In this document: in pieces, positions 1-10,509 of the stretch | Layout of the letters: each line of letters starts with the position of its first letter | Numbering within the stretch: position 1 is the first letter of the stretch | NCBI RefSeq assembly: GCF_024139115.2 | Contig: NC_085140.1 | Location: forward strand, 428,543,240-428,607,239 | Source: Armigeres subalbatus | Lineage: Eukaryota > Arthropoda > Insecta > Diptera > Culicidae | DNA: 64,000 nt | Direction of reading: 5' to 3' | Notes under the pieces: model-generated | Database searches by the model: none | Seen by the model: only the letters and a program-made list of their open reading frames with translations | What the model was told of the DNA's origin: nothing | Position numbers and translations under genes: made by a program

Positions 1-317
1 TTCATCAATAATTAGCATCTGTAGTTTTAAGGGAAAGTTATCAAGTGATATAATTTTCTACTGTTTTAGTATTATTCAATGATGGTAAAGAAGACCCAAA
101 TGAAAATTTGAATAGGATATAGTTTGTCACAATTCTTTATCCATACGTTTAAACATTCTTGGTTCATTAAATGTGATGAAAGTAGTAATGAAGATTAAAG
201 TCTTTTCAGATTACGATTGAAATAATTTGACATAAAAACCAACTACATAACTTTGATATCAAGATACTCCTTATCAAGTCATAAAGTTTGTAGTCTGAAT
301 AGACTTTCAAAATAGTA
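1..317. other. Unannotated AT-rich sequence
   Basis: No coding region, repeat structure or RNA gene that I can support. Confidence 0.5.
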
Positions 318-553
318 CCGTCGTGCGGGGCTTCTTTTGACTCCGGGCTACTTTTGATTTTTGAAACTAAAAAACTAAACTAAACCAAAAACTAAAAAAA
401 CTAGAAGAAAAAAATATCAAATTTGAAGCAAAAAGTTGCCATCCAACTATCAACAAGACACCCGAATGGTGATAATGACAATTTGAGAGTAGTTAACGTT
501 GTAGTTCTTGTTTCAAAATATCCCAGATTTGTTAAAAGAAGCCCGCACGACGG
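318..553. mobile_element. MITE with TA duplication (236 bp)
   Basis: Terminal inverted repeats CCGTCGTGCGGGGCTTCTTT and its complement bound a 236-bp AT-rich interior. TA dinucleotides flank both ends (316-317, 554-555), which is the Tc1/mariner-type target duplication. The short reading frames starting at 423 and 508 run through this repeat and are not genes. Confidence 0.75.
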
Positions 554-955
554 TATTAAATGCATTCTCAATATTTTCGTTCAGATTTTTTTTAACAATA
601 TGTTATTTTGGGTCTCCAATTAGTCTTGCGAGCAAAAGTGTAGGATTGCCAATCCGGAAATGGCTAGATCGATTCTCGTTCCGGTCTAGGAAGTTCTCGG
701 GTGGGAAACATTCTCGCCTTCCTGGGCATAATGTATCCATTGTACTTGCCACACAAGGTACATACTTTTGCAATAGCGGGCATGGAAAGCTTCAAATAGC
801 TGAGGAAATGCTAATAGATTACTAAATTGGAAAGCAGTGTTGGTAGAATCATACTCAAACCTCAATCATCGAGGCTTCAAGTGCAAGACATCGCGCTTTA
901 TTTTCTCGGACAGAATCGCATCGCTTACTCGCCGAAAAATGATTTCGATCTAAAG
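554..955. other. Unannotated sequence
   Basis: Between two MITEs. Short frames are present but have no recognisable protein similarity. Nothing else seen. Confidence 0.4.
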
Positions 956-1351
956 CAACGTACACACCAGTCAAGCAGTTCGACGAACATTGACTCCGCC
1001 CCCAAGAAAACGCTTCGGTTGCTGCTTTGTTTGAACGTGTGTGAAGTTGTTCGAACAACTATTTGACAGTTGGCGGCTCGGTTGGAAAAAATTAAAACGT
1101 TTTGATTTTGGTTTGAGTTGTGGGGGGTGGAGTCAAGGTTCGCCGAACATGTTTGAGCATTTGTAGTGAAGTTGCACAAACCCCCATATATTTTTGATGG
1201 TTGGTGCTCAAGTTGGCGCTTCGGTTGTTCGTGTGTGATATTGTTGGTCAAATAAATTGATTGTTCGTGCCGCTGTTGGTAAAACTTGATGGATGTTTGA
1301 ATAAACGAGAGGTGGAGTCAATGTTGGTCAAACTGCTTGACCGTGTGTACG
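956..1351. mobile_element. ~400-bp foldback MITE, copy 1
   Basis: Ends are CGTACACAC... and ...GTGTGTACG, with a ~40-bp imperfect inverted repeat that includes CAAGCAGTT and AACATTGACTCC. The interior matches, in inverted orientation, the block at 8458-8792. Copies 1 and 2 lie tail to tail, separated only by the palindromic spacer TTCCATAATGGAA at about 1352-1364. No transposase is present. Reading frames crossing 827-1251 on both strands are shadows of this repeat. Confidence 0.75.
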
Positions 1352-1424
1352 TTCCATAATGGAACGTACACACGGTAAAGCAGTTCGACCAACATTTACT
1401 CTAGACCTGTGCGCCGGTCATGTA

Positions 1425-1506
1425 ATCGGCGGCGGCGGCGTGGTGGTCACTTTTGCCCCGGCGGCGGCGCGCCGTTGGTTTTCATCGGCGGCGGCGGCGG
1501 CGGCGT
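1425..1506. repeat. Subterminal CGG-repeat tract (left)
   Basis: Runs of CGG triplets just inside the left end of the hAT-like element. A matching inverted tract lies at about 5828-5882 inside the right end. The GC content contrasts sharply with the surrounding AT-rich DNA. Confidence 0.75.
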
Positions 1507-1807
1507 GAACCGGCGTGGATGAAAAAATCAATGGCTGAAAAAGTCAATTTTACCGCGGATTTTTGAAATTGGTTTAATGTGCCAAAAAAGTTCTTGGCAG
1601 AGTTCCTGAAAGAATTTCTGAAGGGAAACGGGATTTTGTTTTGAAACTCCTAATTGGCATTGAGCAATTCGCACAAATTCGTAGGTGGTACAAACATAGC
1701 ATTTTGTAAGAGACTAATCACTATCTCTAAGATGGGAGCAAGGCACTCTTCAACAGGTGAGGTCTGTTCTGGCCACGTCCTTGCGAATGCTGAGGAAGAG
1801 TAAGGAT

Positions 1808-1962
1808 TCTTAGTTGGACTTATTCTTCTTCTTCTTATTGGCATTACATCCCCCTCTGTGACATTGCCGCCTCTCTTCTTAGTGTTTGCAATTCCACTGT
1901 TATTAACTGCGAGGTTCTTGCTTTATAGCCGAGCATCTTACCGCTATGCTAAGGAGGGCCCC
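1808..1962 (-). mobile_element. tRNA-derived SINE, internally deleted copy
   Basis: Read on the minus strand it has the tRNA-like head at ~1962 (GGGGCCCTCCTTAGC) and ends in the (GAA)n tail. Compared with 18920-19226 and 23590-23885, about 100 bp of the middle is missing, including the B-box. The frame starting at 1858 on the plus strand is a shadow. Confidence 0.75.
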
Positions 1963-2099
1963 AGAAACCATCGTTTAGTTAGACACCTACTTGAAAAAAA
2001 AACTGAGATAGAAATACAAAGTAGGAAAGGACGAGCCTATAATTGAACCCACGATCTCTTGCTTATAAGACAGAAGCGATAGTGGCGAGCTCGTCTTGG

Positions 2100-4870
2100 T
2101 AAAATCCTATGAGAATTTCTGTGGAAACTCACATAGGTATTCTTCCGAAAATCCATACACGTTCTCTTTGAAAAATTCTTTAATAAAATCATACAATATT
2201 CCTGCTGGAATTCATTCGAAATTTATTAAGAAATGAAATAGTTTCCGATGGTATTCGTAAAAGAATTTCCGAAGGAATTCCGTGAAGAATTTTCGAAAGG
2301 ATTCCTAAAGGACTTTCTAAGAGAATTCCTGATGTAATGCCCGAAAGATTTTATGAATGCGTTTCCGGAAAACTTTTTGAAGAAATTTTCGGAAGACAGA
2401 AAATTTCAAAAAAAAAAATCCTAACAGAATTTCCGAATGCATCCTTGAATGCATCTCAAATGCAATTATCAAAGAAATTTCAGAATTTTTTTTTAAAGGA
2501 GGATAAAAAATCAAAAGTAATGGAGAATGTAGCAAAGGAATTCCTGAGGGAAATGGAATGAATTTTCTGAAGATTACCCTGAGAATTTTCCAAGGAATTG
2601 CTTAAGGTTGTTCTGAAAGAATTCCTATGGGAATTTCAGGAAAAAATGTCAAGAAGCTGGATAAGGAACCCTTTGAAGAATTTCTAAGAAATTTCCGAAG
2701 TAATTTCTAGCAAAAACCGAAAGAAATTTCTAAGGAAATTTTCAAAGCCTAAAGGAATTTGCGAACGAATCCGTAAATGAATTTTAGAAGGAATTTTTAG
2801 TTAATTTTTGAAGGAATTCTAAAACGGATTTTCGAAGGATCTTCTAAAATATTTTCTGATGATATTTCAAAAGAAATTTGTGAAGGATTTTCGGAAGGCA
2901 TATTCGTTAGAATTTTGCGAAGCAATTCCTGATGGAATTTGCTAAGGAATTCCTGAAGTTTGTCCAAAGGAATTTCCTAAAACAAATCCTGGTAGAAGTT
3001 CTTAAAGGATTCCTGAGGGAAGATTTGAAATAGTTCTTAGAAAACCTTTTTTGAATTTTTGGAGGAATATCTTGAGAAATTTCAACATTTATTTTTCTTA
3101 GGTTTATTTCCTAGAAATAAATGGGATCCCTAGAGGGATTTCTGAACGAACTCTTGACGGAATGTCCCATGTCTTGGAAAAATCTAAGATTGTCGGAAGT
3201 TCCTTCAGGAATGGCTTTGAAAATTCGGATATTCTTTCAGGAACTTGTTCAGGAATTCTTATGGAATTTCCTAGAAATTCGCCCAAGAACTTTACAAAGA
3301 ATTCCAAAAGAGTTCTCAGAAGAATTTCTGAAGGTACTTTTTGAAGAATACCTTAACGAATTTCCCAGATATGAAGCAATACGTGAAGAAAATTCCGAAA
3401 TTATTTCTGAAAGTCTTTCTGGAATTCGTTTCCGGAGTTTTTTTAGAGCTACTTGAGGCAATTTCCGAGGAAATTACCGGACGAATCGAAAAAAAATGGA
3501 CTTCTGAAGGAAACTGTGAATAGATTACAGTCGGGATTCGCTGGTTGGGATCTTAATACTTGGGTCACTTTTTAGTTGGGCCTCCGCTGGTTGGGCCATG
3601 GCCCAACTAAAAAGCAACCGTACGTCAAAATTCAATGTAAACACGGAAAACGGGATTGGGCGTCACTGGACATCATTTGTGATGTTCAAGTCGAAATACA
3701 CGTGTTCAAATGGATGTCAGTTGGCCCAACTAAAAAACCGAATTCGTTAGTTGGGCCGAGGTCTTGGCCCAACCAGCGAATCGCGACTGTACTGAAAAAA
3801 AAGTCCAAAAGAATTCCTGGAGAAATCTAGATTTTACTTCAGAAATGCCAGTAGGCACTATTAGGAATTCCTCTGGAAACTCCTTCAAAAATTTCTTCAG
3901 AAATTTGTTTATGGATCCCTCTGGAAATTCTTCTAGGATTGTTTTGGGAAGTCTTTTGGAAATACCTTCAAAAACTATCTTAACAGTTCTTTAAGGAATT
4001 ATTTTCGAAAATTCTTTCAGGTTTTTTTTTTGGAAATGCATTAAAAAATTTGGAAATTCTTGTACGAAACCCTCTATGATTTTCTTCAAAAACTCCTGCA
4101 AAAATTCACTTGATTAAATAATCTAAAAATTTGCTATATTTTTTTGTAATGGTAAACCCTAAAAAAAATTCAGAAAGAATTGTTGAAAAAAATCAGTGAA
4201 TTACTGAAAGATTTTCGTCATTTTCGAAGGAATTCCTACAGGAAGTTCTGAATTCCCTGAGAATGTTTTTAAGGAATTGCTGGAAGTAATTGTGAAGAAA
4301 TAACTCAGGGAAAATTCGAAGGAATTTCTCATTCAATATCTTGAAGAATTTATTTAAGGAATTCATGAAATAATTTCCATCGAAATTTCAAAAGATGATT
4401 TTCCGAAGGAGTTCTCAAGGAATTTTCTAAAGTATTGCTTTTAAAAATGAAGGATTCTGTAAGTAATTTTTGGAGAAACTCTTAACGGAATTTCTCAAGG
4501 AATTTCCGGAGGAAATGCTAAATAAACTTCCGGAAGAATTCCTCAAGGAGTCTCAACGGAATTTTCGTAGGAATTCCTGCACTCATTTTCGTATGTATTT
4601 CTTAAAGAATTCCGAATAAAATTTGTAAGGGATTTTCTGAAGAAATCGGTAACGCAAATTCAGAAGGAATCGTATGAATTTTCGTAAGGAATTTCCAAAG
4701 AAATATATGAAGAAATTTCCGGAAGAATTCTTGAAGTAATTTTCTAAGTTTTTTAAAGGAAACTTTTAGATTCATTTCCGTAACAATTTCTGGAATATTT
4801 TCCGGAGGAATCCCTGAAAAAAAATCCGAAGGAAATCTTAAATGAATGTCGAAACGATACTTTTTCAATT
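2100..4870. repeat. Degenerate GGAATTCC-type minisatellite
   Basis: Nearly 2.8 kb built from a loosely conserved motif alternating GAAGGAATTCC and GAAATTTCC at intervals of roughly 12-30 bp. The core is self-complementary, so both strands look alike and open frames appear on both strands (for example 3121-3456). Those frames encode Glu/Phe/Leu-rich low-complexity repeats and are not genes. The array is interrupted by a MITE at 3528-3789 and lies inside the hAT-like element 1402-5889. Confidence 0.8.
3528..3789. mobile_element. MITE with TA duplication (262 bp)
   Basis: Termini CAGTCGGGATTCGCTGG and CCAGCGAATCGCGACTG are inverted, with TA at 3526-3527 and 3790-3791. Internal GGCCCAACTAAAAA repeats give nested hairpins. 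It is inserted within the minisatellite and so is younger than the array around it. Confidence 0.8.
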
Positions 4871-5800
4871 ATTCTCAGGAATTCACGGAATTGGAAGTTT
4901 TTGAAGAAACTTTTTCTAGAGCTTTCACAATAAACTATTACACAATAAAATAAAATTTCGTAATGTTTGAAACACGCCAGGAGTCAACTAAATAATTTTA
5001 CTAAATACTAAGCGGCGAGGCGACAACATCCTCAACAGTGGCAGTTAATAAGAAAAGAGGAAGGGTTTTCAACTGATGTTCGCAATATACCAAGTGGTTT
5101 TGTCAATCATATTCAAAAATGATTTCAAAATAAAAATTACACTAATTAATATTCCATCGCGTGCGGAAGGATTTTCTATCGACGACGGTACAGCAGCAGT
5201 GCAGCAGACGGTACAGCGCAAATCTAAAAACAAAGAAAACTGGCCTGGTTGATTTTAATAAATAAAAAAGAAAATATTGTCAAGATAATGAATGTGCTAC
5301 TTAACTTGATATTCCTGAACTGCAATGATTTGCCTACACCATTGTCGGATCCTATAAGAATGGGAGGGGGCGCTTTGAGCATGTGTTCTGGCTCTCACAA
5401 AAGCTTATGTACCACAACAAACATATTTTAGGAGTCTGCTACAAGTTAAGGTGCCCGACTGAATGAGGCCCAGAATTAGACGAATTCCAAAAACCAGTTA
5501 AACAATTTACATATGTATTATTTTACTAGATAAAGCCTCATTTAAACTCTCAATCTAATTAACCAAGACAATGCATGTCATTACACCGACTTATAGACAC
5601 CATCACTTGAGGAAGATTTGAAATTGAATTCTGACGAGTTCCACCTCGACATCATTGTCAATAGACGAGTTTAGTACTATTCCAATTAATTCCACCACGT
5701 TGTATTGCTTTAGCGATATGTATTTCGATCTCAACTGTTAGGCCATCTTCAGTGTTTCGTTCTCGACTCGACTCAAGTTAATTGAATTTTTCATTGCGAT
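4871..5800. other. Interior of hAT-like element, no gene seen
   Basis: AT-rich unique-looking DNA between the minisatellite and the right CGG tract. A short frame starting at 5249 has no recognisable similarity. Confidence 0.5.
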
Positions 5801-6169
5801 TAGTCATCGGCGTGGCAAAATTATGATCAGCGGCGCGCCGACCCAAAATCACCGGCGGCGGCGGCGTGGCGCGGCGGCGCACAGGTTTAATTGACTCCAC
5901 CTCTCGTTTATTCAAACCAGGGATGCCAGAAGATATTTTGATATGTCTTCACAGTCGTTTAAAAATGTCTTCAAATGTCTTCAATATAAAAATAACGATT
6001 ATTAGCGAGAAATTTCAAAATCCAATAGGTTTGTAAATTCAATAATCTCCTTGTTTTACTGATGTGGAATAATGTTTTAACATACAAATTGTTAGAATTC
6101 AAGAGAATATTCTTTAAAATTATTTAATTTTTTTATGACGAGTTTCCCCTGGATTTTGTACTGAGTCGG

Positions 6170-7250
6170 ATTTTTAACTGAATTTTCCCGTGGAATTCTT
6201 CCAAATTTCTTTTTGAAGAATACCCTGTTGGGATTCAAAATTTACTGTGAAATACTTGAAGAAACATCCAGAGAATTTTCTGAAGAAACTTTCGGTAAAA
6301 TTTCTAGATCAACTTCCGGATAAATTCCTGATGGAGCTTCTTATAACTTCTTTTGGATGGAGCTTCTAATTACTTCTGGAAGTCTCCTGAAGAAATTTCC
6401 CGAGGAATTCCTGTTGGAACATCCAAAGGATTTACTGAAGAAACTTCCGGAAAAAGTTCAGAAGGAATTTCCGGAGGAATTCTTGGAGGAACTTAAGAAC
6501 TAATTTCTGTAGAAACTTCAGGAATACCTGAAGGATTTTCCTGATGAATTTTTGAAGGATATTCCTGAGGCATTTCTGAAGCAATTTCCGGTGGAATTCC
6601 TGAAGAAACTTTTGGAGAAATTCTTGGAAGTAGTTCTGGATGAATTCTCGCTTAACTTTTCAAAAGGACCTAAGTAACATTTTTTTCATGAATTAATTTG
6701 AATAGCGCAATCAACAGAAAAACATGAAAGCTTTTGATTGCAATACTCAAATTAAATCATGAAAAAAATGTTACTTAGGTCCTTTTGAAAAGTTAAGCGA
6801 GAATTCTTGGAGGAGCTTCCTGATGTATTGATGCAGAAATTTCCGAAAGCAATCCTGAAGGAAATACCAGATAAATTTCATAGTATACTTCCGGAGGCAT
6901 TCTTGGAGTTATTCGGCAACTTTCTTAAAGGATCTTCTAGAGGAAGAACTTCCGGAGGGATCCATTGTGGAGCTTCCGCCGCAATCCCGGGAAAATTTCG
7001 GAAAAAAACCTGGAAGAACTACTGGAGAAATTCGCGAAGGAACTACTGAAGGAGTTCTGGAGGATCTTCCAAATGAATTCCTGGAGGATTTTTCGGAAAA
7101 ATCCCTGAAACTTCCGGACAATTTCCTGGAAGGATTACAGAAAGAACACCAGGAAGAAATTCATAGAGGAATTCGCAGAGTAAATACTGGAAGAATATCC
7201 AAAGGTATTTCTAGAAGAATAATCAAAGGTATTCCAGGAAAAATTTAACA
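6170..7250. repeat. Degenerate GGAATTCC-type minisatellite
   Basis: Same motif class as 2100-4870. It is interrupted by the foldback MITE at 6647-6801. The reading frames at 6807-7248 are products of the repeat. Confidence 0.8.
6647..6801. mobile_element. 155-bp foldback MITE (AATT-flanked), copy 1
   Basis: A near-complete palindrome starting CTCGCTTAACTTTTCAAAAG, flanked by AATT on both sides. A second copy of exactly the same length lies at 29584-29738. Confidence 0.85.
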
Positions 7251-7996
7251 AAAGTGTGTAGCAAGTTTCCTCAGAATTTCTTTTAGGTAGATTTCCATGT
7301 AGAAATTTACCTTGAAAATTATGAGAAATATCCATTTAACACCAGCATAATTTCAATCCCTTATTGACATTCGTAAGAATTTTTTATGAAAATTAATTGA
7401 GACAAGTTTCTTTCTTAAGAGGGATTTATTGTGGGAATGTGGAAATCAAGATGAATTTTCCGTTTAAATTTTGAAGGATTTTCTTTATGTTTTTTTTTGC
7501 GGAAATTATTAAATATAAATTTTGTACTGAATTTCTAATTTCAATTCTCTTGAATATAGACAAGAAAATCCTCATAATTTTCATCGGAAATTCTTTTATA
7601 TATTCACAGAAAATTCAAAGAGTTTCCCGTCAAATATTTAGACGAAAGTCACATGGGCATACCGAAAAGATCAAATGAATTCGTAAGGAATTTAGAAAAA
7701 GATCAGGTTCTAGCTCAACGATTGAATAGATTAAATCAAGTCATAGAAGAGTTCATATATTTTTGCCGTAAATTATATCGGCCATTGCGTTCCAATGTAA
7801 TGATCGAAATACCTTTTTACATACACGCCATCGGGAACTTTTTAACCAGCGCCTAACTCCAAGTTAAGTGCGTATGAAGTCTAAAATGCGTTGCATTTAT
7901 CAGCCAGCTAGTGTGAATGTATTTTTATGTTTGAGATTCTAAGCCCCAGACAAAGACTATTATAACTTTTGTGTTTTTTTTTTTGCATAATTTACA

Positions 7997-8246
7997 TATG
8001 GTTGGGACTCAGCCAAACCGCACCAAGCGGCTTTTTGACTAACTTGGGATATTTTGTTCGCAAAAGACAAACGGAAAGTATTTCATGTTAAGTCATGCGT
8101 ACATTTGTTCTAAGGGATCCTCAGCTATGGCGTTGAACGATGTCCGATGCGATTTTTGACCAAGTGAATCTATTACATGAAAATCTTGGCAAAAATACGA
8201 AATGTTTCATTGGCGCTTGGTGTGATTTGGTTGAACCCCGACCATA
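7997..8246. mobile_element. Small MITE with ~30-bp inverted ends
   Basis: The left end GGTTGGGACTCAGCCAAACC and the right end (read inverted) GGTCGGGGTTCAACCAAATC frame about 245 bp. The surrounding CATATGG/CCATATAG also pairs, so the exact boundary is uncertain. Confidence 0.6.
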
Positions 8247-8792
8247 TAGAAGTCGCAGAATTTATAACTAAGAAATAAAATTATATTTTCTCTCACTGGC
8301 TTATTGATTGTCTTCAAGTATCTTCAAATAAGTAGAAAAGTCTTCAAATATTTTGAAAAGTCTTCAAAATGTCTTCACGAAATAAATGTCTTCACAGAGA
8401 TTCAAATGTCTTCAAATTGAAGACATGTCTTCAAATCTGGCATCTCTGATTCAAACATCCATCAAGTTTTACCAACAGCGGCACGAACAATCAAATTATT
8501 CGACCAACAATATCACACACGAACGGCCGAAGCGCCAACTTGAGTAACAACCATCAAAAATTATATGGGGGTTTGTGCAACTTCACTACAAATGCTCAAA
8601 CATGTTCGGCGAACCTTGACTCCACCCCCGACAACTCAAACCAAAATTAAACGGTTTTAATTTTTTCCAACCGAGCCGCCAACTGTCAAATGGTTGTTCG
8701 AACAACTTCACACACGTTCAAACAAAGCAGCAACGGAAGCGTTTTCTGGGGGGCGGAGTCAATGTTCGTCAAACTGCTTGAATGGTGTGTAC

Positions 8793-9469
8793 GAAGGATA
8801 AAAAGTGTTGAAACGCAATCGAGGCGAATAGTTTGTTTACATGTGGATTTATTGGCTATTTTTTCAAGCGAAAAAAGTTAATTCAATGCATTCAACACTA
8901 AAGAACACGTAAAAGTCATGCAATGATGCAAATCGCGATTCGAATCATGAGCGATTTTTTTAACCATGTTTCTGATGGGATTTGAGTGACTCACTCGTGA
9001 TTTGAACCGCCGATGAGATTTGGAAATTTAAGATTTTACCAGCGCTGTGAAAAGCAGGCCAAATTCCAGTTGAAATGTAGAGCCATAGAAGAAGAAGAAG
9101 AAGAAAATGAAGAAGAATAGGAGAAGATGTTATTTAACATTTTTACTATTTCTGGCTCCTAATCTATCAAAAATAAACGCATTTAGGCTTCTGACTGAAT
9201 CTATTAAATTTTTATAAAATGTTATTTTCAATATTTTTCAATACAATTGTCATAGCATCATTTCATAAATAAATATGTGCAAGACAGTGATGACCCGATT
9301 TTGAACCTGCACAAATTTAATGGCCCCTGAAATGAATTCTGAAAGTCTATGTGGATGAAGAATTATTCCAAATTTTTCGGAAGTCTAGATTACAATCACA
9401 AACTTGTGGCTGGTACAATGCATACCATATACACATTGTACAGCGATAAGTGGGTCTGCGACGTTAGGC
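8793..9469. other. Unannotated sequence with GAA microsatellite
   Basis: No gene seen. A (GAA)n tract at about 9089-9117 could be the remnant tail of a SINE, but no tRNA-like head accompanies it. Confidence 0.4.
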
Positions 9470-9640
9470 GTCATGTACGTTAGGCATAATGGACGTTTGA
9501 CATAATTCTGCCTTCTTTATGTCATGGGCTCTGGGTAATTTTATGCCTAACGTCCATTATGCCTAGCGCCCATTAAGCCTAACGTAATTGTGCCTAGCGT
9601 CTTTATGCCTAACGTACTTACTTATGCTTAACGGGGTATA
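9470..9640. repeat. Imperfect array of GCCTAACGTNC words
   Basis: Words such as ATGCCTAACGTCCATT, GCCTAGCGCCCATT and TGCCTAACGTACTT recur in both orientations across 170 bp, giving a cluster of short direct and inverted repeats. Function unknown. Confidence 0.6.
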
Positions 9641-9689
9641 CCCGCGCTAAGCCATTAATTAACCTCTCTAATAAACATTTCTCGATACA

Positions 9690-10404
9690 TTTTATAATGA
9701 ACAAGGAAGGCATCATCACCGCTAGGTGGATTAATCTGGGTTTTTTTATAACGCCATCCGAACGTCCACGAAAATATTTCAGTAAATTCAGAAGTGGAAT
9801 TCAGCCTCGATCTTCCGAATTTTATTCTCCAAGCGAAATCGAAGCAAGCGAAACGATGCCGAAACGAAAGTTTCGAGTATCCGACGATCAAGCGAATGAT
9901 GAGGACGAAGATGGACGGCAATCTGCCTTCGATCGTTTATTACATCCGAAAGAGTTGAAGCAGCTTATTCTTCTGTTTAGAGAAGGAGGAGGTGTGACGA
10001 ATTCAAGAAGACGATACGCTTGGCGTTTTCCGACGAATAAGACGTGTGTGTATGTGTACAAATTTTGTAGACACACTTTTCGGAACTTAGCATTACCCGA
10101 TCTACTCGCAACAAGTTGCATTCGACGGGGAATGCGGTCCCATTGTTTGCTATTGAAAATTGGCCCGATCGGATGCATTTCGGCATTATTGAAAAATCAT
10201 TGTTTTTTCCTTGGAAAAAAAATTTCTGAATCGAATAAAATTTTTTTTTTCTGGAATGGTGGAAAATATGCAAAATGATAGAAAATATGCGATCTATTCC
10301 CCTAAAGTGCTTTTTTGACCTTTCTTATGTGATTTTTTCAGTACATTTTACGATGCACCAGAAAGGCATCATCGCCGCAAGGTGGATTAATCTGGGTTTT
10401 TCTT
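9690..10404. repeat. ~60-bp direct repeats bracketing a 600-bp segment
   Basis: The blocks at 9690-9745 and 10342-10402 share GGCATCATC, GGTGGATTAATCTGGG and neighbouring sequence (diverged, direct orientation). They may be two members of a dispersed repeat or the ends of an unrecognised element. Confidence 0.55.
9697..10278 (+). CDS. Hypothetical open frame, unrecognised
   Basis: A 193-codon open frame beginning within the left direct repeat. I do not recognise the product. Residues ~54-100 (from an internal ATG, with charged DEDEDG-like and HPKELKQL stretches) look the most protein-like. After about residue 120 the composition becomes AT-driven (poly-Phe/Lys), suggesting that part is not coding. 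No signal peptide or membrane segment. It could be a transposon-derived fragment, since it lies between repeats and near a pogo element. A possible splice donor follows the GGAGGAG near 9990. Probability of a real protein is low. Confidence 0.2.
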   Translation: MNKEGIITARWINLGFFITPSERPRKYFSKFRSGIQPRSSEFYSPSEIEASETMPKRKFRVSDDQANDEDEDGRQSAFDRLLHPKELKQLILLFREGGGVTNSRRRYAWRFPTNKTCVYVYKFCRHTFRNLALPDLLATSCIRRGMRSHCLLLKIGPIGCISALLKNHCFFLGKKISESNKIFFFWNGGKYAK

Positions 10405-10509
10405 GTTAGAATGGCGCTGGGAACTTCCGGAGGCTCTGATTGGGGGTCCAAAATATGTCTCACTGTTTAAAACAAAGAATATTTTCATTTCAGAAAGTTA
10501 CAAGTATTA

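Larger units (their letters stand above)
1402..5889. mobile_element. Non-autonomous hAT-like element (4.5 kb)
   Basis: Termini TA(G/A)ACCTGTGCGCCG are inverted, and the flanks are an 8-bp duplication (ATTTACTC at 1394-1401, ATTGACTC at 5890-5897; 7 of 8 match). Eight-base duplications are characteristic of the hAT superfamily. Just inside each end is a striking CGG-repeat tract (about 1430-1505 and 5830-5880). The interior holds a truncated SINE, a long minisatellite and a TA-type MITE. No transposase coding was seen, so it must have moved in trans. Confidence 0.7.
5918..8448. mobile_element. Non-autonomous hAT-like element (2.5 kb)
   Basis: Inverted termini CAGGGATGCCAGA and CAGAGATGCCAGA are flanked by a perfect 8-bp duplication ATTCAAAC (5910-5917 and 8449-8456), diagnostic of hAT insertion. 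Subterminal regions at both ends repeat ATGTCTTCAAA-like words, a plausible transposase-binding array. The interior carries the same GGAATTCC minisatellite as 2100-4870 plus two other MITEs. No transposase. Confidence 0.85.
1358..8792. mobile_element. ~400-bp foldback MITE, copy 2, split by two hAT-like insertions
   Basis: The same family as copy 1, inverted. Its sequence resumes after each insertion: 1358-1401, then 5890-5917, then 8449-8792. Insertion 1402-5889 is flanked by ATTTACTC/ATTGACTC, and insertion 5918-8448 by two exact copies of ATTCAAAC. Removing both gives a ~400-bp element collinear with copy 1, so the order of events is visible: this MITE first, the two hAT-like elements later. 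Confidence 0.75.

Noticed and set aside
3121..3456. 111-codon frame
   Set aside because: Low-complexity translation of the GGAATTCC-type repeat.
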